Counted from the first letter of the stretch, positions 21,340 through 33,170 are shown. The stretch is DNA of 64,000 bases from Gnetum montanum (GCA_015680685.1 MNCI01010753.1:587060-651059); one strand, 5' to 3'. Numbers and translations are program-made. Notes: generated by a model from the letters alone, not told the origin.

Positions 21340-22990
21340 GAGCGCATAACAACAAAAACAAGGGTGGCGGGCACCCCCTCCCAAAAACCAAGGGAGGTCA
21401 CCCCCCACCCCCTGAGGGGGACAAACCCCAAGGGAGAGGGGGGGCAAACAACACCTCATCACTTTTTGGTAAACTACATGAAAACATGGGGCCCACGGCC
21501 ATCAAGGCGAGGGGACCCACTACGAGCTCATCGGCAACCTATGACAGGCATAGTGTGGACGTTCGAGGGCGTGGAGAATATCCAACATGTTGCAATGAAG
21601 CTCAATGTCCACAAAACTAGCAGCCTATTGGAGTCCTTGCATGGCTGATTCACGTCGGCTCCACTCCTCCGTCGACTTCCCCTGGTCTAGGTGGAAGCGT
21701 GCCGAAGTCCGGTGGATGTGGTGCTAGAGTTCCCCCCATGTGTAGTCACAGTTGATGCCCTAGATGATGTATGGACATCGTCCAGCCCTCACCCACTGGC
21801 GCGTGCTCTGTTCGTGCGCCCAATCTAACTGGCACTATCTCTGCTCCTCCTGCTCCTGCTCCTGCTCCCGCTCATGCTAAGCTTGCTCAACCGCCTCGTG
21901 CTCTCTTCGGGTGGTTTCCTCCTGGATCAGTTCTTCTTGCACTTGGGCCCGAATCTCATCCACCAAACGGGCCCAAGCCGCATCTGCCAACAAAGCTTGC
22001 TACCGTATTCTTTCTTGTTCACGTTCATGGAAACGGGTTTCCATTTCGATCTGTGCTTGTGCGAGGGCTTCCTCCCATTTGGCTTCCCAATCCCAACATT
22101 CAGTGTCACGCACCACAGCCGCGGCCTCCATAGCCACTCGCTGTAGCTCCTCATCGCTTCTTTCGCTGTGCCCCTGACGTTGTAGGCGAGGACATCTTCA
22201 ACACCGCCATGGGCCTTGGGGCCCTCCATCCTCTACAACTACGTCTTCTCCTGGTATAAGTCACCACAGGCTAAGTCCCCAAAACCCCCGAGCCAACCAA
22301 AGGGGATAGGCTAGACGGGAAACCCCCTAGGGGGGTGGGGGGGAAGGCCCCAGCTTCGAATGTTGTTGCCCCTCCCCCCCCAAGGCCGCCCCCTGCCACA
22401 AGGCCAGGATGAGCCTCGAGTGGCGGCCTCACTTCTGCTGTTGCAGTGCCACCAGAAAAAACCTGGGTAAGTTAACCCTAACTCCCAATTTGAGGCATTT
22501 AAGGAAAGCAAAGTGGATGCCTTGAAGTTTTGACCCGTTGCCCAACTGTACAAAAAATCAATCCACAAGATCCACTACTTGGGCCCAGATCGGGGGTAGA
22601 GAGGATCTAGGAACTTGTCAGCTTTGTGTGCATGGCACCGACCCATTGAAGAAAACTTCGATGTCTTGCAAACCACGCATGGAAGGCAGAATGATTTCGC
22701 CCTCAGCCTAGGCCACCAAACACCTAGTGATCGAGGACTCTGCGATGATGACCTCAATGCCCCTAAAATAGGTTTGGTCCTTGTGCCAATTAGCGAAAAA
22801 GGCATCATCTGGGAGGGTCGGTTCACCCATGAGCCATGGCAAGACGTCACTCCAACCGCACCACTCCACCAGTTCCCCAGCTCCTCCTCTTCCTAGAATG
22901 CCGCATAGTCAGGCTCATAAGTCGACGTGACCCCCATCACGACTTCAATCTCTCTCCATGCAACTACGACCTGGGAAACCACTTGTGGAG
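21340..22990 (-). pseudogene. LINE accessory module (third coding region)
   Basis: From 22990 down: WREIEVVMGVTSTYEP.., then LPDDAFFANWHKDQTYFRG and IEVIIAESSITRCLVA (plant-transposon-like domain, about 22860-22650). A coiled coil follows (AKWEEALAQAQIEMETRFHE near 22080-22020, then VQEELIQEETTRREHEAV). The C-terminal block is TWGEL..HIHRTSARFH, ESAMQGLQ, AASFVDIEL and a decayed Cys-x-Cys (HYACHRLP). It starts about 150 bases after the zf-RVT. Whether it was a third ORF or an extension of ORF2 cannot be told from this broken copy. Confidence 0.7.
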
Positions 22991-23149
22991 GGGTCGTAAT
23001 CTACGTAGCTAGAAAATTTTGTGATTTCGCAGCTTCCACGCTACCCATAAAAGTACCGTGGCTCGAGAATCACCCATTAATTTAATCGGGGGAGCCCAAA
23101 CCGTTTCCTACCACGTGGAGCACATGTAGGCACATTGATAAATGAAATG

Positions 23150-23374
23150 CTAAACAATCTCGGGCGTAGTCCCACACAATGGACATGTGTCATCAAGACC
23201 AAGGCCCCGTCTGCTTAAAAGCACTCGTACCAGCAATGCATCATTTCTTATCAACCAGAGGAAGACTTTATTTTTCTTGGGCAGCCGCCCTTGCCAGATC
23301 TGCCGCCAACCTGGTACCGACAGGTACATGGCCGTCAATAGGCAACATAGTTCGAAATTCGCCCAACCTTGCAC
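23150..23374 (-). pseudogene. LINE zf-RVT zinc-binding tail of ORF2
   Basis: Encodes RQIWQGRLPKKNKVFLWLIR, then GLGLDDTCPLCGTTPEIVEH; CPLCG...EH..YQC is the zf-RVT pattern of plant LINEs. Open for 74 codons. Confidence 0.9.
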
Positions 23375-23569
23375 CTACATTTTTCGTGCGTGGTTGCAAA
23401 AAGTCTACCAAGGCCTCAAGTCTTGTGTGCTCGTTTCCCACCATATGTACTTTGCATTCATTACTCTGACCCATTGGGCCAGCTCCCCGTACTAGCTCAT
23501 GAAACAAAGTAATAGGCGCTACTGGCCCAACATCAGCTCGTCCTCAAACTTTGAAATGCCTAGCCCAAT

Positions 23570-25250
23570 TTACAAGGTGTATTTTGCAAACAAAGTAATA
23601 GGCGCTACATTGTGGGGGCATGCGATCCGATCCCAATTTACAAGGTGTATTTTGCACCCCCCTCTGCCCCCTGACCAAACAAAATGGTGGACGTGCATGT
23701 TCAGGTTGTCAATAATGGCGTGCGGTGGGGTGGCAACAGCAGGCACAAAGCGGGTCACTACTGTGAGCACCCCCGAAGCCACCACCATCCTCCCCTTCCT
23801 CGTCAGGAAGCGATTTGCCCAATGTCCCACCTGTCTTTCAACCTTTTCTAATAATGTCCCCCAAGACATACTCTGCCCCCACTAGAAAAGTGGGATACCG
23901 AGGTAAGTATCTCTAACTGTTCTAGAAGGAATGTTCAAGATTTGCACCACTCGGCTCTTGACCTGTGTGTCCACGTTTAAAAAATGGGCCCTTGACTTGG
24001 CCCTATTAATTACCAGCCCAAGCTCATCCACCATCCATGAGAGTGCCACATTGATGCTCCGCGCTTGTGGGACCCCAACGCGACTAAGCAGCATTGTGTC
24101 ATCCGCGTAATGCTCAGCCAGACATTCAACCCTACAATTTCCAAACCTCCAACCCCCGCTGCCTTGCAGTAATGCTGCAACAGATCCATAGCGATAATGA
24201 AAAGTAGTGGAGTAATGCTGCAACAGATCCATAGCGATAATGAAAAGTAGTGGTGAGAGGGGGTCCCCCTGCTGCAACCCCCTCCCAAGTGAGGAGAGGC
24301 CCCACAGTTGCGCCCCCCCCCCCCCCCCCCCCCCCCCCCCCCNNNNNNNNNNNNNNNNNNNNNNNNNNNNNNNNNNNNNNNNNNNNNNNNNNNNNNNNNN
24401 NNNNNNNNNNNNNNNNNNNNNNNNNNNNNNNNNNNNNNNNNNNNNNNNNNNNNNNNNNNNNNNNNNNNNNNNNNCCTGTTTGGTTAACCCCCACTAGTTT
24501 AGGCATTAGCGGAGCTAGCCTACGGACGATCATCTTGGAGANAGTTAACCCCCACCAGTTTAGGCATTAGCGGAGCTAGCCTATGGACGATCATCTTGGA
24601 GAATAACCAAATTAAAACGTTGTAGACCCTGATAGGTCGAAAATGTTTTGGGCATTGTGCCTCCAGCTGTTTGGGGATGCACACAATTTGAGAATAGTTA
24701 AGCTCCCATTGGACCTACCTCTTGGCCAGCATAAGGTTGAAAGCGTCCAAAATGTTGGGCCCCACTATATCCAGGAAGGTCTTGAAAAATTCAAGGCTCC
24801 AACCATTCGGCCTCGGCACCTTTTCTCCCAGCATATCGTTGATTGTTGATCGTTGCTGTTAGTTCCTACCAAGAGAACTGAGCCAACAATCTAGCATTAT
24901 CCTCCTCGTTTAGCACTTGTGCAATTCAAACCGAAATGGGCTTTGTGGGTCGCTTTGCCCAGATCGTCTCCCAATATTGCATCAACTCCCTAGCAACACT
25001 CTATGGCTCATCAATTATCCCACCCTCGATGGTACGTAGTTTATGTGGTTGGCTCCATCCACGAGTCTTGGCGACAGCAAAGAAGAAATTCGTCTGCCTG
25101 TCCCCCTCCCGAAACCATCTAATCTGAGACCTTCGCTTCCAGTATGTCTCCTCCTCCAAGTCAAGGGCATGTAGTTGTCTCAGAATGTTCTGCTCTTCTT
25201 CGTGTAGATCCTCCCCAACCTCCTACCTAGTTTGGATCTAAGTTAACCTA
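23570..25250 (-). pseudogene. LINE reverse transcriptase and thumb
   Basis: Contains QGDPLSPLLFIIAMDLLQHY (24270 down) and the catalytic box EHYADDTMLL (near 24110), with both Asp residues present. The thumb continues as KVERQVGHWANRFLTRKGRM (23840 down) to LVNWDRIACP. A 43-bp tandem duplication (24168-24253), an N gap and a duplicated flank interrupt the middle. The N-terminal RT reads FREGDRQTNFFFAVA near 25110-25070. Confidence 0.85.
24313..24474. other. 30-base C-run followed by 132-N assembly gap
   Basis: C-run 24313-24342, then N 24343-24474. Both flanks are duplicated (24168-24210 = 24211-24253; 24483-24541 is nearly 24544-24602, with a single N at 24542). This suggests misassembly at the gap rather than biology. 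Confidence 0.95.
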
Positions 25251-25399
25251 TCCCGAAGCACCGTGTAGCCTGACCAAAAAGAGAATTTGTCCTCCACTAG
25301 TAAGGACTGGATAGCCCAGTTCAAACGAAACAGACTTTCTTTGAGGAAATTCCTAGGGTCTCCTTGGTCCCACCGGTAGTCTGCCCATATGTCCTCGAC

Positions 25400-26200
25400 T
25401 AACAATCGCAACCACAACTTGTGCAACCAAGTTGCCTCAAAACGAAATGGCTATGGTGTCCGGCTCCGTTCACGCCCAAGTAGACAAACCAAGGAGTGAT
25501 GGTCAAACGCCAGCCATTCCTATCCTGTAACCCGCACGGCCAACTGTAGAAGGAGGTCGGAGCTAATGCAAACCCGGTCAATTCTGGAAAGGATGCAGTC
25601 AGGCCCTCTCTGCCTATTGCTCCAGGTGAACTGGCAATTCTCAATGGGTAGATCCACTAGCAAGTGCGCCGCCATGAAATCTTTAAATTCCTAGGCACCG
25701 GGAGGGGGGACTTCAGCACCTGATTTTCCTCATGAGTGTAATCTTTGGTTGAAATCCCCTACTATTAGCCACGCTAGGCGGTCTTGCACCAGCGTCGCCA
25801 CCCGCTCCAGCTCCTGCAACCTCTGTTACCACATCTGTGGCCCATAGAAGTTAGTTGGCCATATACCCTGAGAGGGGACATGAACTGTCATGGTCCATTG
25901 TGATTAGTCAATTAGCATCATGTCATAGTGGGCTAGGATAGCTAGACCCCCCGCCCGACCCACACATGGATGTAGATGGACTTTCCAACCATCCCAGATG
26001 AGATGGTTTGATTCTGTTGGATGTAGCTTGGTCTCTTGGAGGCATACGATATCGCATTCCTCATCACAAAAAATTCTTCTCAGGGTATTTCTTTTATACG
26101 GTGTACCATGTCCCCTACAGTTCTAGCTGAAGACTTTCATGTATGCTCAGACAAGTGGCGTTGGTAGACCTCCCACAGGGTCTTCTACAATCCCATGTCA
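25400..26200 (-). pseudogene. LINE endonuclease (EEP type), decayed
   Basis: Minus strand. The C-terminal half is readable: WLAVGDFNQRLHS, QFTWSNRQRGPDCILSRIDR, then EWLAFDHHSLVCLL (the ..DH..L box near 25490). The N-terminal half (near 26130-25850) is too frameshifted for a confident reading. Confidence 0.75.
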
Positions 26201-26228
26201 ATACTTCATTGTGCTTGTTTAACCCTAG

Positions 26229-27316
26229 CTAGACTCTCGCATGGGCGGCCGGGGTGACTCCCCCCCTCCCCCCTAGGACAACTGGGTGGGGGAGTTGTGA
26301 GGATGGTCGTGGTTTGTGGGGGAGCGGTTGAGGTTGTGGTAGGTTCGGTCGGCCCTTACGCCCCACCGTAACCCAGCCTCCATCGTCAGCTAGTTGTTGA
26401 GCTTGGTCCCACATCCACTTCAGCCCGTCCATCTGAAATCGACAATCAACTTCACTGAGGCTGGTTTCCCACAACACATGCATCCGTTACTCTTGCCCTC
26501 TCAGTCTCTCAGCCCCTGCTCCTTGACTGACTTTGCCTCCAGGTTCTCAAACTCAACCCGAAGGTGTTCCTCCCCTCCTGGAAGCTCCAACACTATCCCC
26601 CTAACGAGGTCTTTGGCAAAGAGATTCCACCATACACAAAAATGGGGTGAACCCCATCCATGCCATTGTCTATGTGACCCTGTCGAAGGCAATAAACTCC
26701 CCAAAGAACACCACTACACACTCAAGGAACCCCAAGTTCCACATCTCCCATGGAATCCCAGACACCCTCACCCACACCGGGGTACAAGCAAATAGGCCCA
26801 GCTCGCGGTGTGCCCCCGACCACCAGGGGGTCAAAGGCAACCCCTAGCACCATAGAACCACGGTCCCCCCAACAAAATCATGTCCCTATCCTGCTTAGCC
26901 GGGAAGATGAATAGGAGCAACTCCTCTAAAAGACTCCAAACCTCAATCGGTCCAACCTTCCAATTCTCCTTCACCCACCGACGAATCAACTCCATCCGAG
27001 GGTGGGCTCCCAAGGACACAAAACTACCAATAAGACTCCATTGCATAGTCCAAACTCCCTCCGTCGGTGGCCCGCTGACACGGAGGTGCATGGTACCATC
27101 GTTACAGGAGTGTTCTTCAATCTCCCCACTAGGTGCTTCATATTCATCTCCCCCGTGGCCTTCCCTGACCCTGGCCTCGTCTGTCTCTCTGAGGCCGACC
27201 GATAGTTCCCATCTACTCACACGTCCCGCGATGAGCCCCTGGTTTGCGTCTCCTTCTTCTGCCGCTCCGTCGTCGGCCGTTTTACCTGTGCTTGCTCCGC
27301 TATTCGCTTGTTTCAC
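26229..27316 (-). pseudogene. LINE ORF1 (DUF4283-like and zinc knuckle)
   Basis: The open part 27316-26831 contains MQWSLIGSFVSLGAHPRMEL, RRWVKENWKVGPIEVWSLLE and a ..ILLGGPWFYG segment, the usual DUF4283 pattern of plant LINE/gag-like ORF1. Lower down are MWNLGFLECVVVFFGEFI and a zinc knuckle remnant (CMCCGKPAS) whose second half is frameshifted compared with CYGKPGHREVDCRF at 40039-40080. Ends in a Pro-rich stretch. Confidence 0.85.
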
Positions 27317-27649
27317 CGTTCATTCGCTCCGTTGTTCCTCTAGTCCACCTTCCATCCACTGTTCCTCTTATTTATTTATGATGTCTCCTGTGTTTTTTAA
27401 TGTGTTGGACATGGTTAATGTACCTCCTCAACTTTATGATGTAAATTTTTTAATATCATGACAAATAAAGTTACTTTAATTATTTCTTTTTTATTTAATT
27501 GTTTTTTTACCATTCATGGTATGGCATCAACTCAAACTTAATTTTTTCCTTTCTATTTAATTGCTCTATCTTAATTTTAATGCAGTTAGGTGTCTTTTTA
27601 TTTATATGTACCATTTTAAATTTAAGAACTTTTAGTTTATTTTATTGTA

Positions 27650-27960
27650 TGTCAAGAAAGTAGTAAGCCATGGTTTTGGAGTAGCTCCTATAAATGAAAA
27701 CATTAGGGAAAGTCATCTTAGATGGTTTGGTTATGTGTTAAGATGACCAAAGAATGCCCCTATTAGAAGAGATCACTTTGTTACGGTTGAGGGAAACCAA
27801 AAAAGAGGTAAACTAAAACATACTTAGTTTGCTTGCATAAAGAATGACATCCAAGATTTGGGTATTAATGATTATCTGGCTCTTAATAGCAGTGAATAGT
27901 GTTAAAAAATCTCATATAGCCAACCCTATGTAGTTGGAATAATGCTAGGATGATGATGAA
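27650..27960 (+). pseudogene. RTE-clade LINE 3' end
   Basis: Plus strand encodes NENIRESHLRWFGYVLR, then VEGNQKRGKLKHT.., IKNDIQDLGINDYLALNSSE and VVGIMLG. This is the C-terminal signature of RTE-type LINEs (HLRWFGHV..R, DRxxW, ADP..vG). It ends in AGGATGATGATGAA, the TGATGA-type tail usual for RTE elements. Stops are present. Confidence 0.8.
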
Positions 27961-29239
27961 AGTAGTTAGCCATCGTGAACAAAAAAACTATTAAACCTAG
28001 ATTAACCCCTCCCATAAGCCTAACTTATATCCATGAGAAAAGTCATCTAGACATGTCTGTTACCAATTTGATCAAGGATTCTTTGCTCAGCTTAGCTTCT
28101 ACAATAGTTTGCAGCTTTGATGTATCAGTCCCTCTTGGAAGGTTATGCTTAGACTCTCTGATTCCATCCATAGTTTACAATTTGCTGATACCTTTAAACT
28201 GTATATAAAGTTTCAGTTGTGTGTATTACATCTGAACATGTTCTATCTTTATGGTAAAGGTCTCTTTTCTATCCTGCCCCAACCTACTTCACCTTAATAG
28301 TTTGGTTGTTTCCTCTAGTTTTGTAGGTTATGCTAATTCTTTGTTTTTATTTTGTGACCATCTAATTTCATTTCTGTCTATCCATGGTTGCTGATTTCAT
28401 TCTTGTTTTTCTTTTCTTTTTTTTCTCTCCTTTTTTCATTTTCATGTCTTTACTGCTAATTATGAATTTGGTTTTTGAAGATTTTTACTTTTATTATTTT
28501 GTTTGTCCATATAAAACCTTATACTGAATTGTTTATTCCTATTGTGAATGTTTATAAATATTTGAAAATCTATTTGGCCTACTCAACCTTGACAAGAGGC
28601 AGAAAGGGTTGGTAGATACCCAAATGCTAATTAAGGCAATGATCTCTAACCATGTTCGTAGAGCACTGCACGGGGCAACAAGAAAAGAAGGATTAATCCA
28701 CATATACTGTCTAAGGTAGTGGAGATTCTAGGGTGCATGCAAAGTGCACTTAGGGGCACTAAATTTTTACTTTGGGGATCTAGCCAACCACCAGGCACTA
28801 GTAAGAGATGACCATTGTGGACTAGCAATGGTTAAGTGCAGAAACTATTCAATAGGATATGTATTCTATTTTCTTACCTTCTTGCAAACATGCTCAATTC
28901 ACCTATAACCATTAAATTTGTTGCCCAGGGGCCAACACTGATGTCTAGACTTTGTCAGTTGTTTTTTTCTTCCTTTGTTCATATATGTAGCGATAGAAGA
29001 ACATGGAAAGTTAATGTTTACTAAGATTGTGTTTCACTCATTTATTTCATCATAACAGAAGTGTGATAGGACAGCACGTGCAGGTGCAAGAAGACCTTAC
29101 TATTGGAGGAAAGATTAGCCTTGATCAAAAAAAATCTGTTTTTAAACTTATTGCAGTTACAATTGCTTAACTAGTTTAAGACATGGGAATCTTGTGTAAT
29201 TTATTTTTAAATACTAGTTTTTAACAAGGAAATCTTGAT

Positions 29240-30130
29240 TCTATCTTGGTTGGGTTGTAATTAAGAGTTTGCTAACTCCACAATTCAAATTACATAAGAA
29301 ACCATAAAACCAAACTCAATCATCGTTGTTGCCACCAAAAATTCATCCTCGTAATCCTTACATTTTTCCATAATTGTAAAGGTTTAAACTACACAGAAAT
29401 AGCAAAGTTGTATTTCTGTTAAAATAGAAACTCATTTTGCAAGTTCCAAAGTGTTATTCCAATATAGGGTAAAGCAGCTTTCCACATTGATTTGTTCAAT
29501 TAATCTACTACTACAATATTCCATTGTTCTACAAAATCATTAAAAGATGCATTGAAAGGCTTCCCTTTTTAAAGTTTGTGCACAACGATCCTATACTACT
29601 TGAGCCAAAGGATAAAATAGTGTATTAAAACATGATTAATATCCTCTAAAAGCCCACATCTCAGACATTTATCATTGCCAATAATGTGTCGATTGTGTAA
29701 CCAGGCAAGGCTAATAATGTATCAAGCTTGTAACTAGGCAAGTGTGGGTAATTCATCAGATACAACCTTGTTCATAAATAACTTAGTGTGAAAGTGTGGG
29801 TAATTCATCAGATACAACCTTGTTCATAAATAACTTAGTGTGAAAGCTCTCCAACGCCATTTAGCATAGATAGATCCATAATTACCAAGATGACAATGCT
29901 AATAAATGGACTTGGTTATGCAATTGGCTTCATCAATGCTTAACAATTGAATATACCATTGTTTTATGTTTTCCATGTCTCTCTAGAAAGTAGGCGCATT
30001 AATGATTCTTAAGGCTAAGCAAAATGGTTCATCATTATACAAGTATTTTGCCTTTACAACTTGAATCCAAGGGTTATTTTCATCTTCAATCTATCAAACA
30101 AGCCTATTTAAAAAGCACAAGATATAGACC
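29240..30130 (-). pseudogene. LINE ORF2 C-terminal remnant (zf-RVT)
   Basis: Minus strand encodes NDKCLRCGLLEDINHVLIHY (zf-RVT pattern, near 29680) preceded by thumb-like sequence. A 52-bp tandem duplication (29741-29844) lies in it. Probably the same LINE type as 44080-44957. Confidence 0.6.
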
Positions 30131-30179
30131 TTCTAATTGTTTTAGACCCCATCTACCAGCACACCATGGCTTACAAATA

Positions 30180-30930
30180 TCTATGTGGTATTCAGATGCG
30201 ATAAAAGCAACCACTTCCTAGAATTCTTTATATTGTTCCTCTCTCTGAGCATGTGCCTCAACATCGAAGTCTCTAGCCTTGTTTGGGTGATATTTACTAG
30301 ACATGGTCCAAATAAAGTTTATCAACCCAACCCACAAAGCATTTCTGTTGATCCCCATAACCACATAGGGGCACCTCCCCATCCGCAACCACCGCCTAGC
30401 ATTGGTCTCATGGGCAGCATCCTAGTTTTCCTTCATTTGTTGCTCTTCTAAGAATGTGTAGGCTCGTTGCTCTTCCTCCTCCTCCTCCCTCACCAAGTGC
30501 TCCTCTTCCTCCCTACAGAGTTCCTCTTTGATTTATGCTTGAAGCTTATCTTCAAAAATGCTTCTAAGTGTTACCTCTCTAACCTCTGGCTAGCACTCCT
30601 CCTCGATAGCCCTATCTCTGTCCTGCAATTCCTCTTTCTGCCTCTGCATAAAGTCCTCCCAGTCCCTTCTTGTTAGTTCAGCCACCCACCTAGCCTGCTC
30701 TTCAGCCCTCACTCTAGCTTCAATCTCTGTGGTTGCCTGACAGAGCTCAGCTGCAAACTTGGCCTCCAACTCACTATAGATCTCCTCTTCTGCTTTCTAC
30801 TACTGCTGGTGGTACCCAAGTTGCTCAATTGTGGTCGATTCCTACCATTCGAAGCTCTTTCCTAACCCGAAAAGCCCTCCCACCTCTGTTGCACTTGTAG
30901 GAATAGAAGATGAGGATGCCCCTTCCTAGG
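30180..30930 (-). pseudogene. LINE accessory-module fragment
   Basis: Glu/Gln-rich coiled coil on the minus strand, then the C-terminal block start KYHPNKARDFDVEAHAQREE with AFIASEYH.. near 30280-30190. Strongly decayed. It lies upstream (in minus sense) of unrelated LINE ORF2 sequence, so two insertions are stacked. Confidence 0.5.
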
Positions 30931-31569
30931 TCGGCCACCACTGCCCATAAACCACACCAAAAGAGTGGGGTTTCACCGCAATGGTTTCCTTATGTTCAAA
31001 TAATTATCAAGCAACATATTTGCTTTAGAAAGTGTTTTTTTTATTTTTTGTGTTTAATCATTAAACATAACTATTCTTTTATTGATAAAAGGGTGGGGTG
31101 TGGCGGTGGTGTTTCACCCCAAAAAATAAATATAATAAAGGATATGTACATGTGGTATCCAATTGCTTTATTTCTTGTTATTGTTAATTGTCCGATTTGA
31201 CTTTAGTTTTGTAATTTTTCACGCTTTTTGTTCAGGTCCCAAATTTAGGCCTGATATTTTCTATGTGCATTGATGAGACAGTACAATATCCTACTCTATG
31301 ATGGAATAATATTCTTAGTTACATTTCAGTTTAGGCACATAGTAGTTTTCCATTGCTTTCATCTACATTTCACTGGTAATCCCCTTTGAACACTGCAAGT
31401 TGTCCCTTATCTTCATCTTTAGAAATTATTCTTGCCCATGTACATCACCGCCTTACAATTTCCTACACCTGCTTAGGTAGCTAATTAACGGCATGATAAT
31501 AAATAGAAAACGATGAATTCATTTACTTGTTAATAGCATCTTGTACATACAGTAGAATTCATAACTTAC

Positions 31570-31632
31570 ATTGGATCAAGCACTATATGACCTGGACGAA
31601 TTTCTGCCAATTGAAGCAATGAGAATGCTGTG
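31570..31632 (-). CDS. THUMPD3: Methyltransferase exon 10
   Basis: Acceptor TTGTGCAG/CACAGC, donor CCAAT/GTAAGT. Encodes TAFSLLQLAEIRPGHIVLDP and the AT of the next Met, leading into SAM motif I of exon 11. Confidence 0.9.
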
Positions 31633-31843
31633 CTGCACAACAGTATAAGCAACCAAAATAGTATCATCATAATATAAACTGCTTATATAACTAATAGACA
31701 AAAATATAATAATCAGACCAACATTGCTTACTCTTGGAATGAAATATGTTTTTCTGTAGAACAGATATTACCCCTAAAAAACATAAGTCATTAGTTGACT
31801 TGAAAACTTGGGGTTACGTTGTAAACAAAAATCAATTGAACAG

Positions 31844-32381
31844 AGGGCTGCAGATGCAGATCAACAAAGAGGTGGCATGGTCAGAGCTACACCGGCACAT
31901 CCAGCTTGTGTCCGACAAACTGCATCCTGATGGAACAGGGTCCACTACTGTGGTGGCTAGGAAGGTCAAGGCATTTAAAATTTTCCAACAGGCAGCTGCC
32001 TTTGTGGATACTCAGGCACATCGTGAGCAACTTGATATGCTACATTCCCAAATCCGGCCGAATTGCAAGTGTGCACATCTACCTCACCACCATTAGGGGG
32101 TTGGCAGGTGTGCACTGTTTTTTCTGATTTTGTTGTTGTCTCAAGTGTTCTCGTCTATGGAGCCTTTGCTGTGAAGTGTCTGGGGGGCCTATTTCGTTTG
32201 TCTGTTTGTCTGGTTCTGTTTCTGCAAGGGGGTACATCCCCCAGGTTTGCTGGGGGTGGGCAGGCCCCCCAATTTTGTCTACTTAAGATGCTGACGGGGT
32301 TTTTCCCCCTTTGTTTTTGTCCGTGATTGTACATATTTTCTTTCTTGTTAGTAATATAATCCCAAAATTTGCTCAAAAAAA
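31844..32381 (+). mobile_element. Short LINE copy with 13-bp target duplication
   Basis: ATCAATTGAACAG flanks it (31831-31843 and 32382-32394). It consists of the C-terminal block only, intact: MQINKEVAWSELHRHIQLVS, KLHPDGTGS, QQAAAFVDTQAHREQLDMLH and NCKCAHLPHHH, then stop (32096). A 3' UTR with G/C runs follows, ending TTAGTAATATAATCCCAAAA and an A-tail. It is the best-preserved example of the block. Confidence 0.92.
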
Positions 32382-32394
32382 ATCAATTGAACAG

Positions 32395-33170
32395 TAAAGC
32401 ATATTTTTCATTTGGAAATAGAGAAATAAAATACTGTTCCCTACAATATAAAACTTGAGAACTTGCCTAATGGGTTCAACTAGATCTCACAACTCATAAG
32501 ATAGTCATTCAAACTCAAGAATAGGTAATTGAATATCAGATGCATTCAACAATTAAGCAGTAAATGTGAGTTGAGTACCCGAATACAAGTACGGCTTGAA
32601 TACAAAGTAGCACAAATCCAATTAACATCAATACAAGAAACAAATATCACATCCCTCCATACATCAAATTGAGGCATCTTACGTCACAAGGCATACTACA
32701 AAGATCCGCAAGGCATACTACAAGGATCCTTCACTTCAGACTCAGCCTTCCATAACCTTGTAACCCTTGCACTCCCCCCTCCATATCTATGAATTGGAAT
32801 TGCCCTCCTTTAAATAGGTAGAAGTAGAACCACAAAAGATTCTTACAAAACTAATAATCACCCACAGCATCCCATTTACTCCAACAATTCATGTGTCAAT
32901 AAATAAGTCAATGTTTATTTCGCTAACAACCCAACATTTATTTGGGCTCAACAAATTATTTAGTTGAGCATACATAAATCAAACAATATAAATTACACAA
33001 GGAAAATTAATTTGAAAATGCTGCAATACTACAGCAATCCCTCGCCCTTAAAAATAAACCGTTCAGGATCTATTCAAAGAGCAGCAAATAAGGAGTAGCT
33101 GGTGTAGGGACACCTCTTCTGATCCCCTTTGTTCCTTCCTTACATGTGTATTTTGTAGGTTTCGAGCTCT
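32395..33170. other. Intron sequence, nothing recognised
   Basis: AT-rich, no motif seen. It ends at a minisatellite. Confidence 0.5.

Larger units (their letters stand above)
21196..27460 (-). mobile_element. Nearly complete L1-type LINE with accessory 3' module
   Basis: Minus strand, about 6.2 kb. Order of parts: ORF1 (DUF4283-like, then zinc knuckle), endonuclease, RT, thumb, zf-RVT, plant-transposon-like domain, coiled coil, Cys-x-Cys block, G/C-rich 3' UTR and A-tail (T-run at 21197-21206). It lies inside repeat unit A, after which homology to unit B stops. The 5' limit (27320-27460) is uncertain and no target duplication was recognised. Frameshifts, a 132-N gap and local duplications mean that no complete protein can be read. 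This copy gives the module order for the family. Confidence 0.85.
28260..31260. repeat. Repeat unit B (paralogous to 19200-21195)
   Basis: Same block order as unit A, but interrupted at about 29225-30985 by LINE material. The patch 28590-28810 is the decayed partner of 19480-19715. The plus-strand open stretch 27975-28208 just before it is unrecognised. Confidence 0.65.
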
